DNA from: a virus
IMG/VR virus record: IMGVR_UViG_3300021351_000043
Location: 1-21,210 of that record
Strand: one strand, 5' to 3'
DNA length: 21,210 bases
In this document: one piece after another, positions 5,040 to 11,810 of the stretch
How the letters are laid out: each line of letters begins with the position of its first letter
Position numbering within the stretch: the stretch's first letter is position 1
Translations under genes and position numbers: made by a program
The notes under the pieces: model-generated
What the model was told of the DNA's origin: nothing
Seen by the model: only the letters and a program-made list of their open reading frames with translations
Databases searched by the model: none

Positions 5040-5238
5040 TTTTCTTCTCCAAAAATGATCGCTTCACAATAACCGTTTGCCCACCATGCAAAGGGCACCA
5101 ATCTGGACTGGGAAGCCGCGACCCTTCAGGTTGCAATTCTCTAGCTTCCTCAGGATGCATGCAAAACAGCGTAGCCAGATTGCACAATGGGCAATTCTTG
5201 CAATCCTCGTCCTCCAACACTACCCGATAACTAGTCAT
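5023..5238 (-). CDS. Small Cys-rich putative zinc-binding protein, 71 aa
   Basis: The N-terminal half has C13-x2-C16-x2-C19 and C26-x-H28, followed by W-C48-P-L-H51. That is enough ligands for one or two metal sites. Compact phage proteins of this kind are common and mostly uncharacterised; I cannot assign a function. The ATG at 5238 shares ATGA with the preceding stop, and GAGGG lies eight bases upstream. The C-terminus is basic and Ser-rich (VKRSFLEKKNGSSS). It directly precedes the sigma4/XRE/alpha-CTD gene and may be co-translated with it. Confidence 0.7.
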   Translation of the reverse strand: MTSYRVVLEDEDCKNCPLCNLATLFCMHPEEARELQPEGSRLPSPDWCPLHGGQTVIVKRSFLEKKNGSSS

Positions 5239-5552
5239 ACAATCGGCCCTCGAAGTTTCCGTTCAATAACCTCCCCACGTTCATTTTTGATCTCATCAAT
5301 CGTCATATCATCCACCCATTGGAGCGCTTCAGCCACCGCATAAGAACCGTCTGGATTGCACTGTTGCGTAGATACTTGCACTAAACACCCAGCTTCAGTA
5401 GCCAATGCTTTGGTTGATTTCATCCAACCTTCACTCTGGGAAGATGCTTTGCAAATCAGCTTCCAAGCATCCCCATCACCAAACACTTCAATATCAGAAG
5501 TTACTTTTTTTGCTTGTGCAATCGATGTGTTGTTCCAGGTTTTATCAATCAT
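5235..5552 (-). CDS. Conserved phage protein of unknown function, 105 aa, second copy of a tandem paralog pair
   Basis: The protein shares a clear core with its upstream neighbour: FGDGDA-x-KLI-x-K, then S-x-SEGW, TKAL, QV-x-TQQ-x-N, LQW and a terminal RKL. The pair therefore arose by tandem duplication and diverged. No enzymatic motif is evident, though the shape of the core is familiar to me from small phage proteins of unknown function. I place the start at the ATG at 5552, which has GAGGG five bases upstream, rather than the longer frame that overlaps the neighbour. Confidence 0.75.
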   Translation of the reverse strand: MIDKTWNNTSIAQAKKVTSDIEVFGDGDAWKLICKASSQSEGWMKSTKALATEAGCLVQVSTQQCNPDGSYAVAEALQWVDDMTIDEIKNERGEVIERKLRGPIV

Positions 5553-5563
5553 TTTTCCCTCTA

Positions 5564-5893
5564 TCACTGACCTATTGCTACCAATTTACGATTGACAATT
5601 CGACTATTTTCGTCTTTAAATTCTTTGATACGCACTCCCGGTATCCATTGTAGCGAATCGCTGATCACATAGTTATCATTGGGCGGACTTTGGTTTCGTT
5701 GTTGCGTTTGAACTTGAAGCACACAACCAAGACCATCAACCTGCAACGCTTTGGTTATCTCCACCCAACCTTCAGAGACCGAATAAATTTTCGAAATGAG
5801 TTTAAATGCATCCCCGTCCCCAAAAATCGTTGCATCGGGAATGTCTTTCAGGGTTTGTTTGACTGAATTGTTTTTCCAATTTTGATCCTTCAT
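5564..5893 (-). CDS. Conserved phage protein of unknown function, 109 aa, first copy of a tandem paralog pair
   Basis: This is the upstream member of the duplicated pair, with FGDGDAFKLISK, SVSEGW, TKAL, CVLQVQTQQRN, LQW and NRKLV in the same order and spacing as the next gene. It contains a short Asn/Pro insertion (NQSPPNDN) that the other copy lacks. The ATG at 5893 shares ATGA with the preceding stop, indicating coupling, while its own ribosome site (GTGAGAAG) is weak. Function is unknown. Confidence 0.75.
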   Translation of the reverse strand: MKDQNWKNNSVKQTLKDIPDATIFGDGDAFKLISKIYSVSEGWVEITKALQVDGLGCVLQVQTQQRNQSPPNDNYVISDSLQWIPGVRIKEFKDENSRIVNRKLVAIGQ

Positions 5894-6084
5894 TTCTTCT
5901 CACTTTCAAAAATCAATTTCGTTTTACGGTTTTGAATATGCAGCCAATCGGGGATTTTCAATCCAACGTAAAAATTACCTGTATGCGGAACAAACCAAAC
6001 ATTGTGTTTGCGCTCTTTGGCTCGCTTCAATGCTTTGTCCTTATCAGTGAGCCAACGCCCGCGTTCTTTAATCACACGTCCCAT
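5890..6084 (-). CDS. Hypothetical basic protein, 64 aa
   Basis: I do not recognise this protein. It is strongly basic (ERGRWLTDKDKALKRAKERKH), then has an aromatic, strand-rich half (VWFVPHTGNFYVGLKIPDW). I start it at the ATG at 6084, which overlaps the preceding HTH gene by 13 bases and has GGGG upstream. A longer frame would overlap that gene extensively. Its place directly behind two HTH genes suggests the same transcription unit. Confidence 0.6.
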   Translation of the reverse strand: MGRVIKERGRWLTDKDKALKRAKERKHNVWFVPHTGNFYVGLKIPDWLHIQNRKTKLIFESEKK

Positions 6085-6302
6085 TGTGGCCCCAAATCTT
6101 CCTGTTCTTCTACTTGAACAATCCTTGATTCCAACCAATCCAAAAGCATCTTTTTCGGAAAGCGAACCATTCGACTGCTCAAACGCACATGAGGAACACG
6201 TTTATGGCAAACCATCGAATACAAGGTTGTCTTTTTTACACCCAACAATTTCGCAGCCTGTTCATAATTCAAATGCTCGTCCAAATATCGTTCATCTGTC
6301 AT
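6072..6302 (-). CDS. Excisionase/MerR-like helix-turn-helix DNA-binding protein, 76 aa
   Basis: Residues about 10-58 follow the winged-HTH pattern of the excisionase (Xis/AlpA-like) family. LNYEQAAKLLGVKKTTLYSM gives the first two helices, and VPHVRLSSRMVRFPKKMLLDWL gives the wing and following helix. Such proteins act as small DNA-bending or regulatory factors. The start at 6302 has AAGGGG upstream and shares ATGA with the preceding HTH gene; the longer frame lacks such a site. No integrase gene is in the window, so a role in excision cannot be inferred. Confidence 0.75.
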   Translation of the reverse strand: MTDERYLDEHLNYEQAAKLLGVKKTTLYSMVCHKRVPHVRLSSRMVRFPKKMLLDWLESRIVQVEEQEDLGPQWDV

Positions 6303-6469
6303 TGGTCTTCCCCTTCCAATCGTCTTTTTCTCAACCAAGAATATAAAGTCCATTGAGACACCTTGATTGCACGCAAAATTTCAAGCATCGAAGATCCAGC
6401 CCTTTTCATCCTGTCATGCCGTTTGAGCGCTTTTTCCTTTTCCTCTTTTGTGTACCGTTTCTTTTTCAC
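6299..6469 (-). CDS. Small helix-turn-helix protein, 56 aa, GTG start
   Basis: The basic N-terminus (KKKRYTKEEKEKALKR) and the sequence SMLEILRAIKVSQWTLYSWL form a homeodomain-like HTH of the kind found in transposase and resolvase DNA-binding domains, here without a catalytic part. The best start is the GTG at 6469, because GGAGG lies six bases upstream. An in-frame ATG six codons earlier would have the ribosome site inside the coding sequence. It overlaps the preceding gene by 56 bases and is coupled by ATGA to the next HTH gene. Confidence 0.7.
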   Translation of the reverse strand: MKKKRYTKEEKEKALKRHDRMKRAGSSMLEILRAIKVSQWTLYSWLRKRRLEGEDQ

Positions 6470-7007
6470 GATCCCCCTCCATCTCAAATTTGGAAAATGA
6501 TGAAGTTGTGTTCACCACTACGCTTGCCGGGAATTCCTCTTGTACTCGATACCCACTACTATTCACCCGTGTTACATGTAGCAACGTTCCTACTTCGTTC
6601 CAATGCAATCGGATTACCTTCTTGCAAAGATTCGTTGCTACGCCTGGAAGAAATGGATTGAGTTCAGCCAACGTCAAATCTTCGTGGTAGAAAGCATAAG
6701 CGACACCCACCCGATAAGGATTGCAAAGTACTGCAAACAAAAGTTCCCCAGGCTTTGCCCGTCGAATGTGATTTCGTCGCAATTCCAAAGATTCAATCCC
6801 AAGTTGCGGGTGTTGAACAACCTCGTTGATCAAACTTTTCGAAGTCCATGTTTTACCGTGATCCACGCATTTGATTTGGATCCAAAGATCTGAATCAATC
6901 TTTGAGAAATACCAGCGTTGAGCTTTTGCACTTATTTCAAACCGCGAACCGACTGGGGAAGCTTTTAGCTGTCCCTCGTGGGCGCTTGCCTGTTCCCATG
7001 GGATCAT
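6414..7007 (-). CDS. Hypothetical protein, 197 aa
   Basis: I do not recognise this protein. The frame is open 47 codons further upstream, but that part is a shifted reading of the lipoprotein gene. The ATG at 7007, just past the lipoprotein stop with GGAG eleven bases upstream, is the likely start (MIPWEQ). The protein mixes strands and helices (YRVGVAYAFYHEDLTLAELNP, VIRLHWNEVGTLLHVTRV) and ends in a basic tail (KRGKGKS). No known domain is evident. Confidence 0.6.
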   Translation of the reverse strand: MIPWEQASAHEGQLKASPVGSRFEISAKAQRWYFSKIDSDLWIQIKCVDHGKTWTSKSLINEVVQHPQLGIESLELRRNHIRRAKPGELLFAVLCNPYRVGVAYAFYHEDLTLAELNPFLPGVATNLCKKVIRLHWNEVGTLLHVTRVNSSGYRVQEEFPASVVVNTTSSFSKFEMEGDREKETVHKRGKGKSAQTA

Positions 7008-7015
7008 GTGTGGAT

Positions 7016-7321
7016 TTACTCCGCTTTGGGTTTTTCTTCTTCTACCTCGAGCTTGCCTTTTGGTTCTTCTTTGGCCTTTTGTATCGGCCCATCGTCCACT
7101 GGGCATTTGGAAGGCTTGCCCTCCGAATTGAATTTGGGCGCCAACCAAGAAAGACCGATTCCGCGTGAATAGTAGTACTCAAATCCATCCAGACAAACGA
7201 TCTTCGGGTTTGTGGAGATTTGCTTCATTTCAATTTGTTTGACCTCGGGCCTCATATCACTTTTGGATGCAACACAACCGATCAACACGAATGACAGCAA
7301 CACCATACCTAGCAGTTTCAT
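7016..7321 (-). CDS. Small predicted lipoprotein, 101 aa
   Basis: The N-terminus MKLLGMVLLSFVLIGC is a type II signal peptide with a lipobox ending in C16. The mature protein would therefore be anchored to a membrane of the infected cell, which suggests a Gram-negative host. The rest is hydrophilic and ends in a Lys/Glu repeat-like tail. Two cysteines (in VCLDGFEYYYSRG and SKCPVDDG) may form a disulfide. The ATG at 7321 has AAGGGG upstream. Small phage lipoproteins serve as outer spanins, exclusion factors or receptor blockers. No inner spanin partner or other lysis gene is beside it, so I leave the role open. Confidence 0.75.
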   Translation of the reverse strand: MKLLGMVLLSFVLIGCVASKSDMRPEVKQIEMKQISTNPKIVCLDGFEYYYSRGIGLSWLAPKFNSEGKPSKCPVDDGPIQKAKEEPKGKLEVEEEKPKAE

Positions 7322-7366
7322 ACCCTACCCCTTTCGTTTGCATTTAATAGGTTTCCCTTCAGAATC

Positions 7367-7510
7367 TCAAAACCCCACGTTCGAATAAGTTGAATTGGCG
7401 GTTTTGGGCGTCCCCAGGTACCGCCGAACCTTGGTTGCTGTTTTATCCGCATTGAACGCAACCGAGCACAATGCAGGTGGCATATTCGTCTGGGCCGATC
7501 TTTTATTCAT
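7367..7510 (-). CDS. Possible small protein, 47 aa
   Basis: A short ATG frame (MNKRSAQTNMPPALCSVAFN..., ending in TYSNVGF) fills most of an otherwise empty 232-base gap and is followed after 45 bases by the lipoprotein gene. The ribosome site for the ATG is weak. A TTG four codons earlier (7522) has GGGGAG eight bases upstream and would give 51 residues. The protein is basic (TATKVRRYLG). I have no family match, so this rests on gap position and plausible composition only. Confidence 0.4.
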   Translation of the reverse strand: MNKRSAQTNMPPALCSVAFNADKTATKVRRYLGTPKTANSTYSNVGF

Positions 7511-7553
7511 GCCACGAACCAACTCTTATTCTCCCCAGACCGTTGGTTGAATG

Positions 7554-7754
7554 CTATTCCATCCAGAGTAAACAACCATCTGTTGAGCATCTCGCCCAAA
7601 TGTGCTTGTTGCTGTGCTGTTCGTAAATCAACTCTTCTTGGCAGATTGGGCAGGAAATCTTGCCTCGATTGTTCCCGGTTTTCTCGATTTCTTGCACGAT
7701 CAAAGATCGGGCTTCCCCTATCGCTTGCGCTTGTTTCTCTATGGCAACCCACAT
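7554..7754 (-). CDS. Small zinc-ribbon protein, 66 aa
   Basis: After a helical N-terminus (GEARSLIVQEIEKTG) come C35-P-I-C38 and, 18 residues on, C56-x4-C61 followed by LLWME at the end. This is a minimal zinc ribbon. Similar small proteins are common in phages of Proteobacteria and remain uncharacterised. The start is uncertain: the ATG at 7754 has no strong ribosome site, while a TTG at 7760 overlaps the stop of the Acb2-like gene (TTGA) and would be coupled to it. Confidence 0.7.
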   Translation of the reverse strand: MWVAIEKQAQAIGEARSLIVQEIEKTGNNRGKISCPICQEELIYEQHSNKHIWARCSTDGCLLWME

Positions 7755-7756
7755 GA

Positions 7757-7972
7757 TCAATTAGTCCGTCGCGCAACCGCTGCGTTTGCCCACATGATTG
7801 CAGTTTCCAAGGAAGTGATTGCAAGCGATTGCTCCCGGCTTTCCGGGCAAAGATCAACAATCAGCTGGGCAAACTCTTTTGCTTTGTCCTTCAGCTTGAT
7901 GTAGCGTTCTTGTTGGTCCCCCTTTGGTGGGTGGTACGTGAATCGGTTTTCCAATTCTTGATCGTCAATCAT
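7757..7972 (-). CDS. acb2: Acb2-like anti-CBASS cyclic nucleotide sponge, 71 aa
   Basis: The protein carries the pattern I associate with the Acb2 (T4 Vs.4-related) family. ENRFTYHPPK (residues 8-17) is followed by an Arg/Lys-rich helix ending in A-K-E-F-A, then CPESREQSLAITSLE and IMWANAAVARR. Known members form hexamers and bind cyclic di- and trinucleotides made by CBASS cyclases, which blocks effector activation; some also bind Thoeris-type signals. The length fits the family. The start at 7972 has GAGGGG eight bases upstream; an earlier in-frame ATG overlaps the helicase stop. It lies directly behind the SNF2 gene, so early joint expression is plausible. The exact ligand range cannot be read from sequence. 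Confidence 0.8.
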   Translation of the reverse strand: MIDDQELENRFTYHPPKGDQQERYIKLKDKAKEFAQLIVDLCPESREQSLAITSLETAIMWANAAVARRTN

Positions 7973-7983
7973 TTTCAGTCCCC

Positions 7984-10900
7984 TCATTCCTTCCCGCGAA
8001 TCAACTTCAACAGCTGATTCGTCGAATACCCATACAGCGGGCCTCCTTCTTCAAAATCTGCATCCACATAACCACGACGCTTCAAAATCTGCTTTACCCG
8101 CGCATAAGCGATCCTATCTTGCTCAGCTGGCACAGCGGTGTGATCATGGTATTCTTTAGCTGTTTTTGCAGCTTTGCCCCAATTACCGCTTTTTCCCACG
8201 ATAAGCAAGCTTTTTTCTTCTGAGCTTGCAGAAAGCGATTTTTCTGCCTCTTCCTCGATTTGAGATGATTCATGCGCTTCTGGGCCAGCTTGCAGCCCCC
8301 GAATTTGATCCAGCAATTCTTTCGGAGTGAGCCGCTTGTTCATCCATTCAACTTCCTCAGGGGTCAATTGCTTGCCTTGATTCACCTTCTTAGCAAGCTC
8401 ATACTTCCGCAACAAGATCGCGTTAATGTTCGCATCGAAAAGATTGCCCTCAGCAGTAACCCAATACACATTGACTGCGTTCTTCTGCCCAGGCCTATGA
8501 ACCCTATCCTCAGCTTGCCGAAGGTCTGCCGCAGTCCAAGGAAGGTCATTGAACACAACCTTGTCAGCCGCGGTCAAAGTAGCTCCTACCGCCATTGACT
8601 GGCGGGTGGTAACGAAAACTCGTTTTTCAGAGACAAACTCACCTTTGTCATCTTGCTTTTGAAATTCAGCCTTCACATTCTCCCGCGCATTGTCACCCAT
8701 TTGACCATGGTGCAACACCGCTTGATCTCCAAATTGCGCTGCAATATCTTTGGCCGCCTGGACAGAATCAGAGAACACCAAAACTCGAGAATCCGAACTA
8801 TTCAAAATTTCCTTGACTACCTCTTTAGTCGCTGATACCTTCCCCCTCGCAATCTCGTCTTTCAATCGAGAAAACTGTCCAATCATTTCTTCTGCAGGTA
8901 AATCCAAATCTAAATCAGGCAAACCAGCAACGGGTTGTTCCATGATCTGCGTTGTTTTATCCGGCAAGTCCTTCAACACAATCGATTTCAAACGCGCAAG
9001 ATAGATATCTCTCAAATCCATCCAAAGACCACCAATGGTTGAACCTTTGATCTTCTCCTTGGTGTACTCTCCTGGTGCAACCAAATTCAATTGGGTGGTC
9101 AATTCTTCTCGCTTGTTTTTAATTGCTGTTCCCGAAAGCAAAATTTTGTGCTTCATATCTTTAGCAACGGCTTGTACTGTCTTTGTGACTTTTGCTTTTG
9201 GATTCTTGATGCGGTGTGATTCATCAACTACAATGGTGTCAAAACCTGCCTCAGAAATTTGATCCTTGAACTTGGCCAACGATTCGAAATTGACCGTGAC
9301 AATGTTTGAATCACCCAGATCAATCTTTCCCTTCTTTCTCAGCATGGCTGGGGTAAGTTCAGTTCCTTGGAAATGTTCCGGGAAAAACTTTGCAGCTTCC
9401 TGCAACCATGTACGACGAACTACCTTCGGACAAACCACCAAAATTTTCTTGTTGTTCTTGGCTGCCCATGCTAGGGTTTGCAGCGTCTTGCCCAAACCCA
9501 TCTCATCGCCTATCAATGCGTTCCCACCGGTTTCGTCCAAGAAACGCACGCACTCATTTTGATAAGGGAATAGATTGAAACCTGGGGCCAACTTTTCTTG
9601 TACTTCAGGGATTGGCTTTTGTAATTCAGCCAAATATTGATCACGCTCAATTCTTGCTTCTTTCACCCCTTCGGTCACAATTTGAAAATCAGGCAATCGG
9701 GCTTTGATTTTTTCAATCGCCTCTTCCACCAAATCAAGATCATAAGTTTCGCGCCCGTGGTTTTCAGGATTATACTTGGTGATCCCTGAAAGCTGCCCTG
9801 TCTTATTTGAAAACAGCTGATTGAATTCTGGACTGTAAGGGGAATAGAACGCGAACTTCCCATCATCATACCGGATAACGGCAATCGTATTTTTAATTTG
9901 ACGCCTAAGGATACCCTCTTTCACTTCTGTGGCAGTAAGGTCTTTGACCGTTCCATCACCTTCTTTTTCTTGCTTCGGTGGTATCTCTGCAGGCTCCGCA
10001 ACATCAATCCCCAATTCAATCATTCGTGCTCGATACTCATCAAAATCAAAATCGGCTAAATCTCCCTTAGGGATATACCAAGTCCGTTCACGACCATCAA
10101 AACGTGCCCCAAACTCTTTTTGCAAAGCTACATATTTTCGAAATGCTTCGCGATCAATTCGACCATTGACTGGAAGGAGCAAACTTCCAAACGTTTTGTG
10201 ATATTGAGGTTTCACCCCCGTTGCTTTGGGTGGATCACTCAATCCACAATGGTAGTAATCTAGCCCAAAAGAGTGACAAAGTTGCCTTCGGTATTTGCGC
10301 AACACCCAGCGCATTTTTTCCAAATCACCACGCACACCATACCAAATTTGAAAATCAGAACTATTGAATCCCGTGTCATCTTGAACATCATGCATGCGAT
10401 CTTGCGCGTCATAGAGCGCATCGCCCATCTGTTGCAGCTTTTCGATCGCTTCATCGTCTCCAAAGCGTTTTTCTGGAATCTCTTCAGGCTTCAATCTTGC
10501 CAAATCTTTGATCGGCTCTTTCACCGGTTCAGGATTGGGATCTTCCAAATCAAGAGGCGGGGCCGGCTCTATCAGCTTTTCAACCGCTGCCTGGAAGGGC
10601 GCAAGGGCCGTGGGTTCGTCCGGTTTGAATGTCTCTTCAAACTGCTCTTGGCGTTGCTCCAAAATGGCTTGCTGCTTTTCGGTCCCGTGCTCTTTGGCTG
10701 CCTCCACCATGCGATCAATCTTCTTGCGCCGTTGCTCAATCTCTTTGGCGTGCTGGCGATGGAGGAACTTTTGCAAAGCCTTTTTGTTGAAAACGTGAAT
10801 CTCCCCCGTCTCATCATGCTCCACGGTCACCTGCTCACCTTGGATCTTGAGCACGGTCAAATGACCTTCCGCATCCTCGGTTACCACTTTGAACTTAGCT

Positions 10901-11373
10901 TGGAGTTTGATCTCCTCAACAGCCCCAAGCCCCTTCCCTCCAGTCACTTTGTAATAGTATCGATACTTGCGTTTGCCCCCTGACATATACGGCACACGTC
11001 GAATGTATTTATGGGTTCGAGCCTTTTCCAGATCATCAAACGCCGATCGAAAAAAGGTTGAAACGAAGCTTGCTGGAAGCTCGATTTCTTCTTCCAAGCT
11101 TTTCTGCAAAAACGTTGTCTCGGTAGACTCGTCTAGGACTTCTGAAATCTCTGCAACCATGCGATCCAAATGCTCTTGATACAAATCCCGTGTTTGCTTT
11201 TGCAAAGCACGAAGCACGGGATACTTTAGCGCTTGTTCCTTCCGAGGTAAAGCCTTTTCTAGGATTTCTGAAAGTTCCGGTGCTACCGGTGCAAACATGT
11301 GGCTCAATTGACGAACCAAATTCATGGACTTCTGCTTAAGCTCCGTCGGCGTAGCCTCTATCTGGAACCGCAT
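7984..11373 (-). CDS. Polyvalent-type SNF2-family DNA helicase/translocase, 1129 aa
   Basis: The C-terminal half is a complete SNF2 ATPase. It has the Walker A GDEMGLGKT (622-630), DESH box (717-720), LSGTAIKN (746-753), VLVFSDS (864-870) and motif VI QAEDRVHRPGQ (953-963). Before it, GARFDGRERTWYIP (422-435) and the region 490-565 resemble HARP-like modules of annealing helicases. The N-terminus has a basic-aromatic tag (KYIRRVPYMSGGKRKYRYYY, 122-141), then GKGLG and a HDETGE segment known to me from large phage polyvalent proteins, followed by a coiled coil. Such proteins may be packaged and injected with DNA. The ATG at 11373 follows GGAGG by six bases. It lies between virion genes and an Acb2-like gene, which suggests protection or remodelling of incoming DNA (inference). 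Confidence 0.9.
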   Translation of the reverse strand: MRFQIEATPTELKQKSMNLVRQLSHMFAPVAPELSEILEKALPRKEQALKYPVLRALQKQTRDLYQEHLDRMVAEISEVLDESTETTFLQKSLEEEIELPASFVSTFFRSAFDDLEKARTHKYIRRVPYMSGGKRKYRYYYKVTGGKGLGAVEEIKLQAKFKVVTEDAEGHLTVLKIQGEQVTVEHDETGEIHVFNKKALQKFLHRQHAKEIEQRRKKIDRMVEAAKEHGTEKQQAILEQRQEQFEETFKPDEPTALAPFQAAVEKLIEPAPPLDLEDPNPEPVKEPIKDLARLKPEEIPEKRFGDDEAIEKLQQMGDALYDAQDRMHDVQDDTGFNSSDFQIWYGVRGDLEKMRWVLRKYRRQLCHSFGLDYYHCGLSDPPKATGVKPQYHKTFGSLLLPVNGRIDREAFRKYVALQKEFGARFDGRERTWYIPKGDLADFDFDEYRARMIELGIDVAEPAEIPPKQEKEGDGTVKDLTATEVKEGILRRQIKNTIAVIRYDDGKFAFYSPYSPEFNQLFSNKTGQLSGITKYNPENHGRETYDLDLVEEAIEKIKARLPDFQIVTEGVKEARIERDQYLAELQKPIPEVQEKLAPGFNLFPYQNECVRFLDETGGNALIGDEMGLGKTLQTLAWAAKNNKKILVVCPKVVRRTWLQEAAKFFPEHFQGTELTPAMLRKKGKIDLGDSNIVTVNFESLAKFKDQISEAGFDTIVVDESHRIKNPKAKVTKTVQAVAKDMKHKILLSGTAIKNKREELTTQLNLVAPGEYTKEKIKGSTIGGLWMDLRDIYLARLKSIVLKDLPDKTTQIMEQPVAGLPDLDLDLPAEEMIGQFSRLKDEIARGKVSATKEVVKEILNSSDSRVLVFSDSVQAAKDIAAQFGDQAVLHHGQMGDNARENVKAEFQKQDDKGEFVSEKRVFVTTRQSMAVGATLTAADKVVFNDLPWTAADLRQAEDRVHRPGQKNAVNVYWVTAEGNLFDANINAILLRKYELAKKVNQGKQLTPEEVEWMNKRLTPKELLDQIRGLQAGPEAHESSQIEEEAEKSLSASSEEKSLLIVGKSGNWGKAAKTAKEYHDHTAVPAEQDRIAYARVKQILKRRGYVDADFEEGGPLYGYSTNQLLKLIRGKE

Positions 11374-11403
11374 GGTTAACCTCCGATTTTTACGAAATAG
11401 AAT

Positions 11404-11802
11404 TTAGGGAGTAGGATCTCCCCAAACGATGTACTCTCCGAGGATATCTGAGCCGACTGGGGCGATAACTTCTACCTTGGTGATCTCCCCCTCAAAGAAA
11501 AACTTTGCCTTTGAGCCCGACAATGCGTTACCTTTGCGCAATTGCAAAGCATCGGCACTTGAATTGAGTTTGATCGTGGGTTCACCGTCAACCTCGAGGT
11601 AGATTCCCCGAACTATGTCAACGTCCCCAAAACTCAACTCCTCGGTCACCCCCGCTGCAACCTTCAAATTCGCGTTGCACTGCTTGTCAAACGTGTCCAA
11701 CGTGATTTCTGCTGCAGTATCGTCCGGCATGTAATACGCGTTGTCTTCGCTGGTCGTTCGAAATGCGTGCACCCTAACTTTGTGTTTCACTCGGATCGCC
11801 AT
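11404..11802 (-). CDS. Putative virion structural protein, 132 aa
   Basis: The protein is rich in predicted strands (RVKHKVRVHAF, KAKFFFEGEITKVEVIAP, GEYIVWGDPTP) with no helical segments of note, like small head or tail-surface proteins. It begins just after the portal stop, with GAGGT five bases before the ATG at 11802. I recognise no specific family. Position between portal and a possibly injected helicase favours a virion role; a head-tail connector or decoration protein would be typical guesses. Confidence 0.6.
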   Translation of the reverse strand: MAIRVKHKVRVHAFRTTSEDNAYYMPDDTAAEITLDTFDKQCNANLKVAAGVTEELSFGDVDIVRGIYLEVDGEPTIKLNSSADALQLRKGNALSGSKAKFFFEGEITKVEVIAPVGSDILGEYIVWGDPTP

Positions 11803-11810
11803 TGGCTACC

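Noticed and set aside
7008-7148. An upstream extension of the 197-aa gene reads SGRWAD...HMIPWEQ, resembling the GGKWADPxHTIPW tag of the 583-aa protein.
   Set aside because: These codons are a shifted reading of the Lys/Glu-rich end of the lipoprotein gene, with a long Arg/Lys-rich insertion between the two halves. A ribosome site for the ATG at 7007 follows the lipoprotein stop, so the likeness is probably accidental.
7507-7860. Minus-strand frame of 117 codons.
   Set aside because: It overlaps the Acb2-like and zinc-ribbon genes in another frame. Both of those have recognisable motifs, and this frame has none.
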